From the NCBI RefSeq assembly GCF_047495875.1, contig NC_092459.1:42148490-42212489 (forward strand): a stretch of DNA of 64,000 nucleotides, read 5' to 3'. Of the stretch, positions 25,427 through 37,900 are shown piece by piece (within the stretch, counting starts at the first letter, position 1; each line of letters starts with the position of its first letter). The DNA comes from Pithys albifrons albifrons (lineage: Eukaryota; Chordata; Aves; Passeriformes; Thamnophilidae). The position numbers were made by a program, and so were the translations under genes. Under the pieces are notes generated by a model. The model saw only the letters and a list, made by a program, of their open reading frames with translations. It was not told where the DNA came from and searched no databases.

Positions 25427-26405
25427 AATATTTTTTGGTAATACGGATATTAGTAGTTCTAGAGGGAAAAGTAATTCTAGAGGGACATGTAGCCAAACCT
25501 TTGACTAATAAAAATTCTCATTATCCATCTCCATACTGTCTTTATTCTCTGGGTATCATCAGAGCAAAAGATTGATTTTATTTATTGTAAATAAACATTA
25601 AATAGCAGCAACAATAGTATGCAGATCTTTTTTGTACCTATCACTAACTTCCAAATAGGCAAAGCTCATCTTCTGCCAGTAGCATTCAAACTCATTCATG
25701 GTAGTAAAAACATAATGAAAGCTATTAGAACTAAAGAAAAATAAACACAACCTTAGAAAATGCTTTAGATGTTGTTTTTTTTTTAATTTTATTCTTTTGT
25801 TTGTTTGTTTCTCACAACACTATGTAGATATTTAGACATAGAACTTTTCCTCTTTGGATATGTCTGTATGTTATATAGTTGTGTCCTGACCATATAGACT
25901 AACAACTTAACTACTGAAACCAAGAGACACATTTTGCCTAGCAATTTTCCAAAATAATGTCCTTCTTTAAAAGCTAATTAGCCTAAACAAAATATCACCC
26001 TAATATAACTATATTTCCCTATAATTTGAGTTGTCTAGTAATTTCAGCATAAAGGTTCCTTTTATGCATGCACAGGTGTTCACACATGCACTGTCTTTGC
26101 CTGGTTCAAACTGACTAGCTTTCCAAAGCAAAGAAATAGTTACCTCCAGGGATAATATAATTGTTATATATTGGGTATAGGTAAGACAGACTTTCTGTGA
26201 GTTCAATATTATCTCTTTTGTTTACAGTTTGTTGCATACGTATACTAAAATTCTCTGTCTCCTAGGCTTCCTTTTTTCAGTCTAACACTGGCTACTTGGC
26301 TGGGTGCTTTGTTTTCTTCTAGAGTTTGCTACAATCTGGTGTTCTGCTGCCACTACCCATGTATAAATATGCTATGCTATCATGTATGAATATTCCTATG
26401 GTAGT
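25427..26405. other. Unique spacer between SINE copies A and B
   Basis: AT-rich sequence with no recognised gene or repeat. Confidence 0.5.
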
Positions 26406-26416
26406 AATCAGAGATG

Positions 26417-26725
26417 GGCAGTTAAATGCCTCCCTGACATCCGATCCCGTCAGATCTCAGAAGCTAAGCAGGGTCAGCCCCGGATTAGTACTTGGATGGG
26501 AGACCTCCTGGGAAATGCCGGGTGCTGTAGGTTCTAGTCCTGAGGACTTCACTGGCACTGTCCAAGCTTGCTCGGCCGTGGCAGATGAACCTCAGGACTT
26601 AAACGGTGGGGCCAGTTCTGCGCAGGCTGAGCCTCACCTAAAATCCACTGCGCAGGCTGGAAGGGCACACCCAAGTGGGGAGAGCCCTTCCCAAATCTTC
26701 GTTCGTGAAGTTTGGCCATACATAC
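26417..26725 (+). mobile_element. 5S rRNA-headed SINE, copy B (no tRNA head, box C kept)
   Basis: The insertion is bounded by a perfect 11-bp duplication AATCAGAGATG (26406-26416 and 26726-26736). Its first ~117 bp correspond to a whole 5S rRNA: the start aligns with 5S nucleotide 1-2 (recognisable from about nucleotide 10). Box A 'aagctaagcagggtc' is at 26461-26475, box C 'ggatgggagacctcctgg' at 26494-26511, and the 5S end 'ccgggtgctgtagg' at about 26518-26531. After this come the same body, CTTCGTTCGTGAAG hairpin and ACAT tail as in copies A, C and D. It has no tRNA-Gln head, and the 27 nt missing from the others are present. The 146-residue open frame over it is incidental. Confidence 0.9.
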
Positions 26726-26736
26726 AATCAGAGATG

Positions 26737-27240
26737 CTATCAAAGTTAATTTTTTTCCAGATATGACTTTATCTCTCTAGAGAGAAGCTTGTCTGCCTAA
26801 GTTTATATAAAGCATCTAGAACAACACAATAACTTTCAGCTATAGAAAACTTGTGCCTCTAAAAGAATTTTTTTTTAATATAAGTTGGTTTCTGATACAG
26901 AGAAATTAGTCTTTCCATCCTGTAGATAATGAAAATGTCTGGACCATTCTAAGGAGGTATTCTTTCAGGAACATACTCACTGCAGACTGTTGTCCATTTT
27001 CAAACTTTTATCGAAGCCCCTCTTTAATAGCTATAGAAATAGCTATGCTGAATAGAAGCACCTAGGACAAGCATCTTTGTAAATCACCAGTGCTGAGTGC
27101 CCTTGGCTAGCAATCTCAGACCTCACTAATTTCAGGAATGTGTGTTAGAAAAACAATAGCTCATGCCTTCTATAATTATATAAAGTCAAATCATATTTTC
27201 CATTATGTAGTTAGTAATTTGTCCCCTTTGGTTATTTGGT
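26737..27240. other. Unique spacer
   Basis: AT-rich sequence between SINE copy B and the ERVL LTR; nothing recognised. Confidence 0.5.
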
Positions 27241-27245
27241 TGGTA

Positions 27246-28286
27246 TGATCAGTGTGTTGGGTTTGCATGGCAAGGTCTTTGTAGTGGAGGGTCTGTGGAA
27301 ATGGATTCTGTGAAAGGACACCAGAAGTTGCTTCCTTGTCAAGGAGAGCCAGTTCTAGATAGCTCCAAAACTGACCTGTTGCTGGCCAAAGCTGAGCCCA
27401 TCAGTAATGTTACTACTGTTCTGTCATAATATATTTAAGACAGGATGAAGATGTTGCAGAACACCAACTAGAATAAAGGAGGTAGAAAATGTGAGATAAA
27501 AAATTCTGAAGACATCGAGATCAGTGAAGAAGGAGGGTGAGCAGGGGCTCCAGGTGCTAAAGCAGACATTCCTGTGTGACCCTTGGTAATGACCATGGGG
27601 AGGCAAGCTGTGCCCCTGCAGCCCATGGAGATCTACAGTGGAGCAGATTTCTACCTGTAAACCATCGATAACCCCATGCCAGAGCAGATGGATGTGTCTC
27701 AAAGCAAGTTGCAGCCTAAGAAGTACCCATGATGGATCAGTCTCCTGTCAATAACTGCAGTTCTGTTAGGATCACAGGAGCAGTGTATTCCTAAAGGACT
27801 ACACATGGTGGAAATGACCTATACTGGAAAAATTTGTGAAGAAGCACAGAGCATTGGGAGGACTCATAAAGTTCATGAAGGAATGTCTCCTGTGGGAGGG
27901 ACGCTATGTTGCAACAGTCTAACAGTGTGAGAAATATGAAGCAACAGAGTAACTGTAATGGACTGACTCCAATAATACAATAGTCATTCCCTGTCCCACT
28001 ACACTGCCTAAGTAGAGTAAGTAGAAGAGCCTGGGAGTAATTAGCGGTAGGGGAAAGCTGCTTTTAACTTTGTTCTTATTTGTCTTTATCTTACTGTGTT
28101 TAATTGGCAATAAATTAAAATAATAAATTAAGTCTTCTTTTTGCCCAGGATGGTAATTGTAAGTGATCTTCTTGCCCTTATCATGATTCAAGCTTTTTGT
28201 CATGTTCTCTTCCACTGTCTTATTGAGTAGGGGGAATGATGCAGCAGTGTGGTGACACCTTGTAGCTAGCTAAAGTCAACCCACCA
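27246..28286 (+). mobile_element. Long ERVL-type solo LTR with 5-bp target-site duplication
   Basis: This 1041-bp element has the hallmarks of the long avian ERVL LTR: 'gtgttgggtttgcatggcaa' near the left end, an 'atatttaag' TATA-like site (about 27429), and internal GC-richer repeats of the 'ctgcagcccatggag' type. A polyadenylation region 'ggcaataaattaaa' lies near 28106-28120, and the end is 'agtcaacccacca'. The sequence TGGTA flanks it at 27241-27245 and 28287-28291, a 5-bp duplication as expected for ERVL. If the left end is instead TGTGTTGGG (27253), the duplication would be coincidental. No internal viral genes remain; open frames inside it are not genes. Confidence 0.88.
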
Positions 28287-28291
28287 TGGTA

Positions 28292-28739
28292 AGTTTCAAT
28301 AACATTGATTTCAGAATACTTTATAGTAGAATGGTCATAGAAGACCATCTTTAAATTAGTCTTTCAGTATTGCCTACTCTCATAATACAAGAAAAAAAAT
28401 ATTTCCAGCAAGAAAATATTCTAAGATGAATCAGGCACAAATTGGCAGGCATTGGGGACAGGGGCCTTCCAGGGTGCCCTGGATGGGAACTGCCTAACCT
28501 GTCCTGTACTGGCTCCAGCTAGAGCTGACACTAATGCAAACAGAACATTCCAAAACTGCAGCATCTGGGAGAGCCCACAACACCTCTGAGCAGGCAGTGA
28601 TAAGAGCAGCAAGGTTGATTCAGGGAAAACACAAAGGGAGAAATGAAGAGAAAGAGAGCAAGATAATCGTGAAAACATGAAGGAAATGAATTGCAAACTG
28701 GGGACTCACCCATGGGAAGGGAGACGCGTGGAGACAAGT
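28292..28739. other. Unassigned stretch, partly LTR-like
   Basis: Moderately GC-rich sequence that I cannot assign. On the minus strand a 47-codon frame starts at 28564 and begins with a signal-peptide-like hydrophobic run; it is treated as a finding, not as a gene. Confidence 0.4.
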
Positions 28740-29160
28740 GAAGAGAGATATTGTTGGGGACATAGCTGAAGGTTCTTGGAAGGAGGTCCTGTCACTGAGG
28801 GACTGCCACCATGGGGGACCTAAGCCTAGGGAGGAACACTTCTGAGGGACTGTAACCTATGAACAAATGGTTGTGGGGCAGACAGAAATAAGAAAGAACC
28901 CATGAACAACAAAGGAAAATGCATGTGAAGCAAAGAGTGGCAGAAAGAATCTGTCACACACTGTTGTAAAACTCCTGTACTCCTGTTTTATTGCTGAAGG
29001 TATCGATTTGGCTGAATGTAACACAAAGTGAAAGAAAGGCGAACTGAAACTAAGTGAAGTAGAAGAGTTGTTTGGCTAAGTTAAAGGTGAGAAAGGGAGG
29101 AGAAAGGGAAACAAAAGATATTTCACTAAATGTTTGTTTAATTATGTGTGTTTTAATTTT
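28740..29160 (+). mobile_element. Probable degraded LTR-like sequence
   Basis: The segment repeats phrases typical of the internal part of long avian ERVL LTRs ('gagggactgccaccatggggg', 'gagggactgtaacc'). It is followed by an AT-rich part with 'tttgtttaattatgtg', comparable with the region before the polyadenylation signal of those LTRs. The terminal TG and CA and a target-site duplication are not identifiable. It could be an older ERVL LTR remnant; the assignment is tentative. Confidence 0.35.
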
Positions 29161-29183
29161 TTCTCTATATTTAAATATTTATT

Positions 29184-29202
29184 TCTCTCTCTCTCTCTCT
29201 CT
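29184..29202. repeat. (TC)n microsatellite
   Basis: About nine uninterrupted TC units immediately precede the CR1 fragment. Confidence 0.9.
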
Positions 29203-29815
29203 GTGGGAGGGCCAGCCATATTCTGGGATGCCTTAAGTACAGCATTCCCACCTGGTCAAAGGAGGTGATTCTCTTGCTCTGCTCTTACTGGTGTGACCTC
29301 ATCTTGAATGTATGCAGTTTTTGGGCACTAAAATATAAAAAAGACATTAAGTTATTAGAGAGTGTCAAAGGGAGGTCAGTGAGGATGGTGAAGGTTCTGG
29401 GCCTTATTGGAGGAGTGGCTGAGGTTACTTCATTTGTTTAGCCTGGGAGAGACTGAAGGGAGACCTCACTGCAGTCTGCAACATCCTCATGAGGGGAAGT
29501 GAAGGGGCAGGTACCAATCTCTTCACTTCTGTGACCAGTGGCAGGACCGAGGAATGACATGAACCTGAGTCAGCGGAGCTTTGGATTACATATTAGGATA
29601 TCAGCCATGGTTTTTCATCCAGAGAGTGGTAGAATGTTGAAACAGGCTCCCCTGGGAAGTGATTACAGCACCAAGCCTGACAGAGTTCAAGAAGAACTTG
29701 GATAACTCTCAGGCACATGGTGTGGTTCTTGGGGTCTCCTTTGTAGGGTCACGAGTTGGATTCCATGATCATAATGAGTGGCTTCCAGCTCAGCATATTC
29801 TATGATTCTATAATA
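29203..29815 (+). mobile_element. CR1-X-type LINE, 5'-truncated, 3' end intact
   Basis: About 610 bp of sense CR1: 'gatgccttaagtacagcatt', 'cacctggtcaaaggaggtga', 'agttattagagagtgtcaaa', 'agcctgacagagttcaagaa', 'gagttggattccatgatc', and the terminal 'attctatgattcta' at 29798-29810. The 3' end is of the type that supplies the tail of the passerine tRNA-Ile SINE found at 14475-14610. It covers the 3'-most part of ORF2 and the 3' UTR, but the reading frame is broken. Confidence 0.92.
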
Positions 29816-32800
29816 AGTCAGTAATCAGAAGTTTGTCTTAATGGGCAATAAATTAAGTAAGTATTCTTGAAACAAGACTGGTTTGCCTTCAACTAAAGAA
29901 GATTAATACACAGTAAATACTTTCTAAAAGAATCTGTAATATATGAATGAGCTCAGAGGATCAAAGTTAAACAGCAGAAGGAAATTAATAGAAAATAAGA
30001 CAACACTGGAAGGAATGCATTTCAAGGCTGCTTAACAACAACAACAACAAAAGACATTTGACTTCTAGCTCATTCCTTCATGACTTTTGTGTGATTCTTA
30101 TGTGTTCTGATGTTCTGCCACAAAGCATATGTGGGGATGAAATTGAATTTAGTTAGCAAAATTTTGTATTTATTTTCCACATAGATTTGCAATATATTTG
30201 CAGTTTGGTACATAATAATTCCCTGGCTTCTGCAGACCTAATTTCTAACACATCAATAGCTCTTGTGATGTGGAAAGAGAAGAATCAAGGAATATATTTG
30301 GAGAGATATTAAAAATTTGTTCATGGTATTATAGATAGCTTGCAGGTGTAAATTATGTCAAATTTTCAGCAATTATAACAAGTACTTAAACTTTTCAAGC
30401 AAATCATTCAAATTAATTTGCTTTCCTATAATTATTCATCTCCATGGTTTAGACACCATTTAGTAATCTTTTATGACTCTCTGTTTTTGAGTAGTGAACC
30501 TGAAACATTTCGCTATGGTTCAGGAAATTCGCGAGAGCCTTGAGAATATTATAATACAGTTGAATTGGGTGTCTTTCCCTTGGGCTTACACTTAATGAAG
30601 AAATTACACCTTTTTGGATTGATTAGTGGGAATATTGATGACTACTGGGTTTCTGACAAAAAGTTGATGTGTCTGTCATAAAGAAAATTATTCTTACATT
30701 CCATGTGTTTTTGTTTCCAACTGCTTTTCCTCAGTTTACAGTAGATCTGTCTTTCAGTAAAGAATATATGTCAACTACTAACAAAGAGGACGTATAATTT
30801 CACATTACCCATAATGCACTGCTTTTGTTTAACAGTGTAAAATAACGTGTCACAGAAACCAGAGTTTGTTTTGATCATTTGACTTCTAAATTATGTAGAA
30901 TATTGCTTATTTGTATTCAGATATGCAGATACTAGCATAAAACTGGTTAAATCAATCTATTCAAAGGCTATTGGGAGCAGTAAATATGCTATTGAAAGCA
31001 AAGTAAAGATTATTTGATATGACCAAAATTGTGGGGTTTAGTCTATGAAGTATTTTTCTTTATTTTGCTTTATATATTCAAAAGGACTGTTCAATGAAGA
31101 AAATAATCTTTCAGCAGGAATTCAGACCAAATAAAATTTGGGTTCCTAATGCCTAGAAAAGTGGTACTATCCTTAACTATGTAGATGTGTAAATATGTGT
31201 ATGCTTATATATATATATGTGTGTTGTGTGTGTGTAAACTTTTCTGAATTTACTGTTTTTTCTTTTGTTTTACATTCTTTATTAACATTCTCGTGTAATA
31301 AATACCTTAGAATAGAAGGATTTTAGCATTTGGATTAATTTGGTTTTGACAATGTTTATTCTACATTACTTTGTGGAAATAACTATTAACGACCCTCAGT
31401 ATTACAAAACAAAATAAAGAGCAGTTAATGTTGCAAAAGAACCCAGACTAAAATCAAATTTTTGTTGCATGAGCAGAATTTTAATCATTTAGTTTAAGAT
31501 AGTTGAGGAAAATACTAATAAGTAAAATGCAATGTTCAATGTCTTTATGGAAACCATCTTTGGAGAAAGCAGTGATTACCCTAACATTCAACATCGCAAG
31601 AGTAGTATCTAAGTTTGATCCTTTGCATTGGTGACTACAAATATACCCTTATATGGAAAGTGATATTTTTGTCTTTGTTTTAGAGGAAGTACCTGAAACA
31701 CAATTGGAATATTCACCTGTTCATTGACAAAACCTGTAGTTTAGACTGTGTAGGCAGTGGTGAGAATTCGCAGTTCTGTAACAGAAGTGCATATAGAAGA
31801 AAAAACAGCCTAATGTCTGAACATTTAGACCTACAGCCTTATCTGTAATTTTAATACAGAAATTAATTAAATTAATAAAATGTGTTTTGGCTATTGTAAT
31901 GGACCTTTAAGACTTGCATATGCAATATCATTTTGTCTTGAACTACTATTAACAATTTTGTCAAATTCTGGCTTTGCAGCTAACATGGAATTTTAGAGTA
32001 TGGATTTCTTCAGGAAGAACATGTAAATCTTCATTTCATACAGAAGTATCACGAGCATTTGAAAGGAATTTTATACTTAAACAATCTTATACTGCAAAGC
32101 ATATACAGGTTATTTTCTCAAATGACAAGTTAAGAGTTTTGAAATTATTTCTTAGAAATAATAATAAAACACTAACTTTCCAAGGAGTGATTGAAGATTG
32201 AGAGGTTCTGCAGTCGATTTGGTATTGCTCCTTTCGCCACAATAAAGGAAGATCTGTCATTCTATTAGCACGTAGTTCCACTTCACTGATATTGCCAAAA
32301 TATATATGAATGTATATAACCTATTTTTAGCAGTTCATGAATGTGAATAACGCGAACGAGGTTTAGAGTTTATGCAGTAGATGTAATTCCATGCATCAAT
32401 TGCTTACACAAAAACAAGATAATACTTTAGAAGGTATATGAAAATATGTTCTTGAGTTCCCTAAGTAGGTAAAATATTTATATGTTTGCTTAAGAGTTAC
32501 CTTTTTATTGAGAGCACAGTTACTATCAGGAATTGATAGTCTCCAATGTATTTATAACATATAAGTAATTCATATTTCAAAGTTGTATATACCTTTGTAA
32601 ATATATAATACCATTAAAGAAAAGTAAATCATCTATGGTAAAACAAGCCACACATAAACACCAAAATAATTTTCATTAACAGTGAAAAAAAAAAAAAAAG
32701 ACCGAGAGAAAAAGGAATTTGTATTCCAGTTCTGTGTAGTTGTACTGTCTCTATCCCAGTTCAGTGTCTGAAATCACCATTTAACAGCTTAGAGATTTTG

Positions 32801-34740
32801 TATTTTATCTTTCCAGAAGATCTTTTCTCCTTTGAAAGGGTGAAATTATTTTTCAAGGCTGGAACAAAATTTTTATATTTTATGTTAACAGAACACAAAT
32901 TGAGACTTTTCTTTAAATTCTAGTGTTTTATAAAACTTTGAAATGCCAGTTGATTCACTATTTATTCTAAAAATATAATGCATTAAAGTCAACAATTTTA
33001 TTAGGTGTCCTCTACAGAATCATAAAAAATAGTAAAAAAAAAGTTCTTCATTGAAAACACATTAAGGATATGCCCTTGATTTGGATTCTCTTTGGTGTGA
33101 ATGAGTAACAGCAATGCTCAATAAAGTCCATTCTACTTCACCTAAATGTAAAGACCGAAGGGGATTACTTCAGTTCACAGGTAGTAAGTGTCCTTGGAGG
33201 ATGAGATGAAAGATCATGTTTCTGTAGTTTAATGGTCAGAATAATGCTAATACCAATTACACATATGTTCACAGTAGAAATCAGGCAATTTATAACAGAG
33301 CAATCTTCATTGCTTGCTTTCATCTACTCTCTAACAGAGAACTCGGTACCTTTATTTTTTTGGATTTTAAGGCCAACATCTAGTGTGGACGCTGGAAATT
33401 TATCTGGCTTTTCAATGTAATCCAATTTCTGTTATACTGAACAGTGAAGGTAGCTAAAATTACTTATCTGAAACCATGCAAATGATACTTCATCACATAT
33501 GTGAGCCTGGCAATGCAATGTTTCTTGGGAGTCCATAGGAAGACTTCTTCCAGTTCTATAAACCTCACCAGTCAGACCCATTTTCATGTTTGAAGTAGGG
33601 GGTTCAAGAATGTTTTTGAAAAGCTCATTACTCTTGATTGAAACACAGAAAGAGCCTGAAAATCTGTCATTTCCCTTTGCTCATCAGGTTCTTTTTAGAA
33701 GGTATTTAGATGGCTGTAGCTTCACCCAGTGAATCTTCACATGTGTTATGTCTGTGGATGACTCTTCATAAAATTCATGGGATTTTGTTGCACTGGTTTT
33801 GTAATTCTGGATCAGCCTGCCCATCAATAATGATAATAGGTCTTCATCTATTACCTCTATGATTAATCATTTGAATTATTTAAATGTTCTCATTGTTGCA
33901 AATTTAAATGTGTCCAACTACAGTTCCAAGTATTTTGTTTATATGGTTTTCCTCTGTTAGAGAGTACATTTCTCCTCATGCAGTTTATTCGAGGTGACTC
34001 AAAGGTTTTTTTGAGCTTAACTGAGTTTATTCCAAATCCATTATAAAAACAGCAATAAAAAATGCTTAAATGAAAGACAGAAAACTTTATTAATCGTTCT
34101 TCAGTGTGTGTACACCAGTATGTCTAATGCATGTAAGTGCAGACAGAAATAATTTTTCCAGCCATAGAAATAGACCTGCTTCTTCAGCAAAGAAAAGAAA
34201 AAAACACTTAAGAGCTTCTGGGAACTATTAGAGTCAGAAATAAAGAAAATGCTGAACTTCTTTGTAGCTAACAAAGGTAAATATGAAAAGAAAATGTATG
34301 TCATCCCCCTTTATTTTTCTCAGACATAGGGACAATGCCCCTGCCCTAGCTTTGAAAGAAGTGAGATGTAAGTGCTAAAGACTTCAGAAGCAACAGAATG
34401 TCTTCTTTTTCAATGTCTTCAGCTAGAAAAGTGATCCCAGAGAAAACAGGGCAATTTCACTACATTACCTACATTTTCTGCAATGCTCTGAGTAATGAAG
34501 GACAACACTTTATGAAGAACTTGGTGCCATTTAAAACATTCACAGCATTCTTCTTGTTACAATTTAATTACTTGAAGTAAATGTTATCTAATTCAATAAA
34601 AATTAACTGTTATGAGTACTAGAAATATTTCTTTTACTAAGAATAAAATACACACACAAGGAAATATCAGTGTAACCTGCAGGAAGAGCACTATTATCTG
34701 ACAGATGAGAACAGTATGTTTAGTGTTTAATTTCTATTGT
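29816..34740. other. Repeat-poor unique stretch
   Basis: Almost 5 kb without a recognised transposon or gene. It holds an (AAC)n run at 30034-30050 and TA/TG dinucleotide runs near 31207-31234. Isolated CpG-bearing islets occur near 30515-30540 and 32345-32365. The absence of insertions might mean conserved non-coding sequence, which cannot be judged from one genome. Confidence 0.55.
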
Positions 34741-34925
34741 AGGATGATAGAATGGTTGAGTTTGGACGTGACCTCTGGAGGTTGTCTGGTTCAACACTCT
34801 TCTCAAGCAGGGCAACTAGAGTAAGCTGCCCAGGATTTTGTCCAAAGATCTTTTGGATATTTCCATGGATGGAGACTCTGAAATCTCTCTAGAAAATCTG
34901 TCCCTGTACTCAGTCTCTTGACTCC
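34741..34925 (-). mobile_element. CR1 LINE, 3' fragment (antisense)
   Basis: On the + strand: 'gatagaatggttgagtttgg', 'gacctctggaggttgtctgg', 'caagcagggcaactagag', 'gatatttccatggatggaga', the reverse complement of a diverged CR1 3' UTR. Only the 3'-terminal ~185 bp remain. Confidence 0.85.
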
Positions 34926-37900
34926 TAAATTACATATCCATGATCAATTTTTTTATATATATTTTTTCTGGAGTATGTGTTTTCCTTTGTGTAAAGATAA
35001 AAAGTAGAAAGGTGAAATTAGAAAAGGTAGAAAGATGAAATTAGAAAAGGAGGATCATATAAAATTAAGAAGTTTAATATAATAATCAGGGAAATAAGGG
35101 GCTTATTTTGTCTTTTTGGGTTTATTTTTCCTGTTAATATCCATTCTGAAAGTGATATTTCACTCTCCTAATGTCCAGATTATGAAATCTATTTAAGAGC
35201 AAAAATAAATAACTATGTGTACATATATGTGTGCATTTTAAGAGAGAGAAAAATAAACCATTAACTTCTTGGTTTCACTTCAGTGCTTTAAAAGTACTGC
35301 AAAATTCTTTAAAGTTGTATTTCCATCTGCTTTGTGCTGTGACACTGTGGAAGGAAAACAGAGAGACAGAGTTATATGGACCATATGTTTTTACAGTTTT
35401 TAATTCTATAGAGAACATATAAGGCAAAATACATTACACTAAAACAACAGGGAAATGTATTCATTTATATGTATTAAGAGTCTGAAAAAGATTAGAAAAA
35501 CATTCTTCATAGCTGCATTTTAAAATTAAAGTGGAACTATGTCACTCAATCACATGACAGGAATTCAATGTAGCATAAATTATAAAGTAGTATATTTATC
35601 TTAGGTTACATGTGCAATTTGTCCTATACCTATTTCAGAAGCAACATATGAGTTGAATTTTCATTTAACATATGAGTTATATTATCATGTAAAACTATGT
35701 AAATAAATGTAATGTTTTCTTGATTTTTGTATAGATCACTATATTTTGATTAGCACCTATGCTCAGAATTTTTGATTTGTTTACTGAAACAAGGCCTACA
35801 GAGAGAAAAAATAGGGACCAAAAGAAAAAGCAGTAGGGATTTGGTTTTAAAAAATCATTACTTCCATACCTTTTTTCATGCTGTACGAGTCTTTATAGAT
35901 TATAGTCTTGCCCTCAGAGATATTTGTATTTATACTGTATTTTTTTACACTATGTCCTTTTTCTGAGTTCATAAATAATTTAAGAAATAAATATGCAATA
36001 GTTGTTTTGGAAGCAACTATTTTATTATTTGTTCTGCCACAGTATCAAAAGTGTTAATTGATATCAGGTCTCCAAAGTACAGAAGTTATCCTGGAAAGTT
36101 ATTAATTATACAAAAGAATGGAAAGGGTCTCTTAGTTTGAGGGAAATGGAAGTTGAATGTAAAAAAATATACTAACTGGGGTTTGCATTTAAATATTTAA
36201 ATAATTTAATCACTGAAGTAGGCACACAGGAGGTGAGAAATCCATATTCAATGCCTATCCCTGACTTGGATTCCAGTCCACATCTCCTATTACCCTGGAG
36301 TGTGTTGTTGGCACATATGGACTTTGTGGGGAGAAACTCCCCACTTCACCTTCCCAATATCCAATGCAGAAAGATAGACATGTACTTTGGGATTGACACT
36401 GTCATTTGAATTTCCAGAGGTTATACTCTTTTTCTGAAGTGGTTTATATATTTTATCTGTTGAATGGGTAAAACACTATTCTGTTAAAGACTAGTGAAAT
36501 CAATAGTATTATGTTTTTTCTTGCCCAGAAAATAATTTTTGAATGGTTCTGATAATTTTGCAGGAAAATCAATCACATGAATGTATTTCAGGAGCATTGT
36601 AATGGATTATGTCTTTCAGGAGCAAAGAGCTACCTACCAAAGGCTTATAAAGTTTAAATAGGACAGTGGCATTGAGATAAGGAAATTAGGGCATTTACAG
36701 TGGTGCAAGTATAAAAAAAATATAGGGTTTTTTTGTGAAAGCAGCTAAGCAAATTTTAAAGAACAGCCACTACTGCAAGTTTTGTTTCTTGTTTTTGTTT
36801 TGGTTTGGTTTTTTTTCTTTTTTTTTTTTGTGCCTTGAAAGTTTTCTTTAGTTCATTTCATTGAAAGTCACTCTGTCTCTCTTACTCCAAAATTAGAAAG
36901 GAAATCTGATGTAGAGTTGAGAATTGAATTTGCAGTGCTTGTATCTCTTTCTAGTGTTTAATTTCTTGGCATGCTCCACCTCAGGAGACAACATACTTCA
37001 TACTATAAGTTAAGAAGTTATGCAATGTATGTCAGCATAGTCCAACTGCAGCCTACAGATCAAACATGGTCCACGGATATTTACATTAATCTCATTGCTT
37101 ATTCTGTAGGAAACTAAGAATTTTTATGAAAGGACCAAACAAAACAATTAATCTTCTTATATATTCTAAGAGCCCAAACCAAAAAATCAAACTGTTATTC
37201 ATACTGCATATGGAAATTATAAGACAGTGATTGTTTTACTTACACTGGGGGAGGTCCTCCAGTAATTGTGGCTTCATAATGAGAGGTAGCACAAATTTCA
37301 GATCCTAAATCTGTTTCATCCCTCTGCAGTTTCTAAGGATGGATTTTACTGCCATAAAATACCTCTTTGTTTTGAACAAATGAAGGAAAACATCCCTACA
37401 CACTGTATAGGCATTCTTCCCTAAAGGTTTTGTGATTTTATCCCGGTGGGAAAGCAAACATCATCCAGACCCTCATCCACTCCCCTGCATGTGCAATGCA
37501 AGGGAGATTAGAAGAATAAAAGTGAGTAAGCCACAGACTGAGATAGTGCCAGTTTGATAGGTAAAGAAAAATCTGTATGCACAAGCAAAGCAAAGTGATT
37601 AATTCATTCATCCCTTCTCATCAGCAGGTAGATGTTCAGGCATCTCTAGGAAAGAAAGGATCCATCATGTGTAATAGTTATTTGGGAAGACAAATGCCAT
37701 CACTCCAAATGTCATCTTTTTTTTTTCCTTTGTTCCCTCATCCTTTATTGCTAAGCATGATGTCATATGGTCTGGGATATCCTTTTGGCCAGTTGGGGTC
37801 AGCTATCCCAGCTGTGTCCACTCCCAACTTCCTTTGCACCCACAGTCAACTTGGTGGAGCATCATGAGAAACAGAAAAGGTCTTGACACTGTGTTAGCAG

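Noticed and set aside
26417..26533. A functional 5S rRNA gene
   Set aside because: Although the whole 5S length is covered, the sequence has several substitutions, lacks a T-run terminator after the 5S end, continues into the SINE body, and is flanked by target-site duplications.
26326..26766. 146-residue open frame on the + strand
   Set aside because: It lies over SINE copy B; the frame is a by-product of the 5S and body sequence, and the related copies do not keep it.
36780..36830. T-rich tract as a possible antisense poly-A tail of a processed pseudogene
   Set aside because: No gene-like body or target-site duplication is visible next to it; it reads as simple low-complexity DNA.
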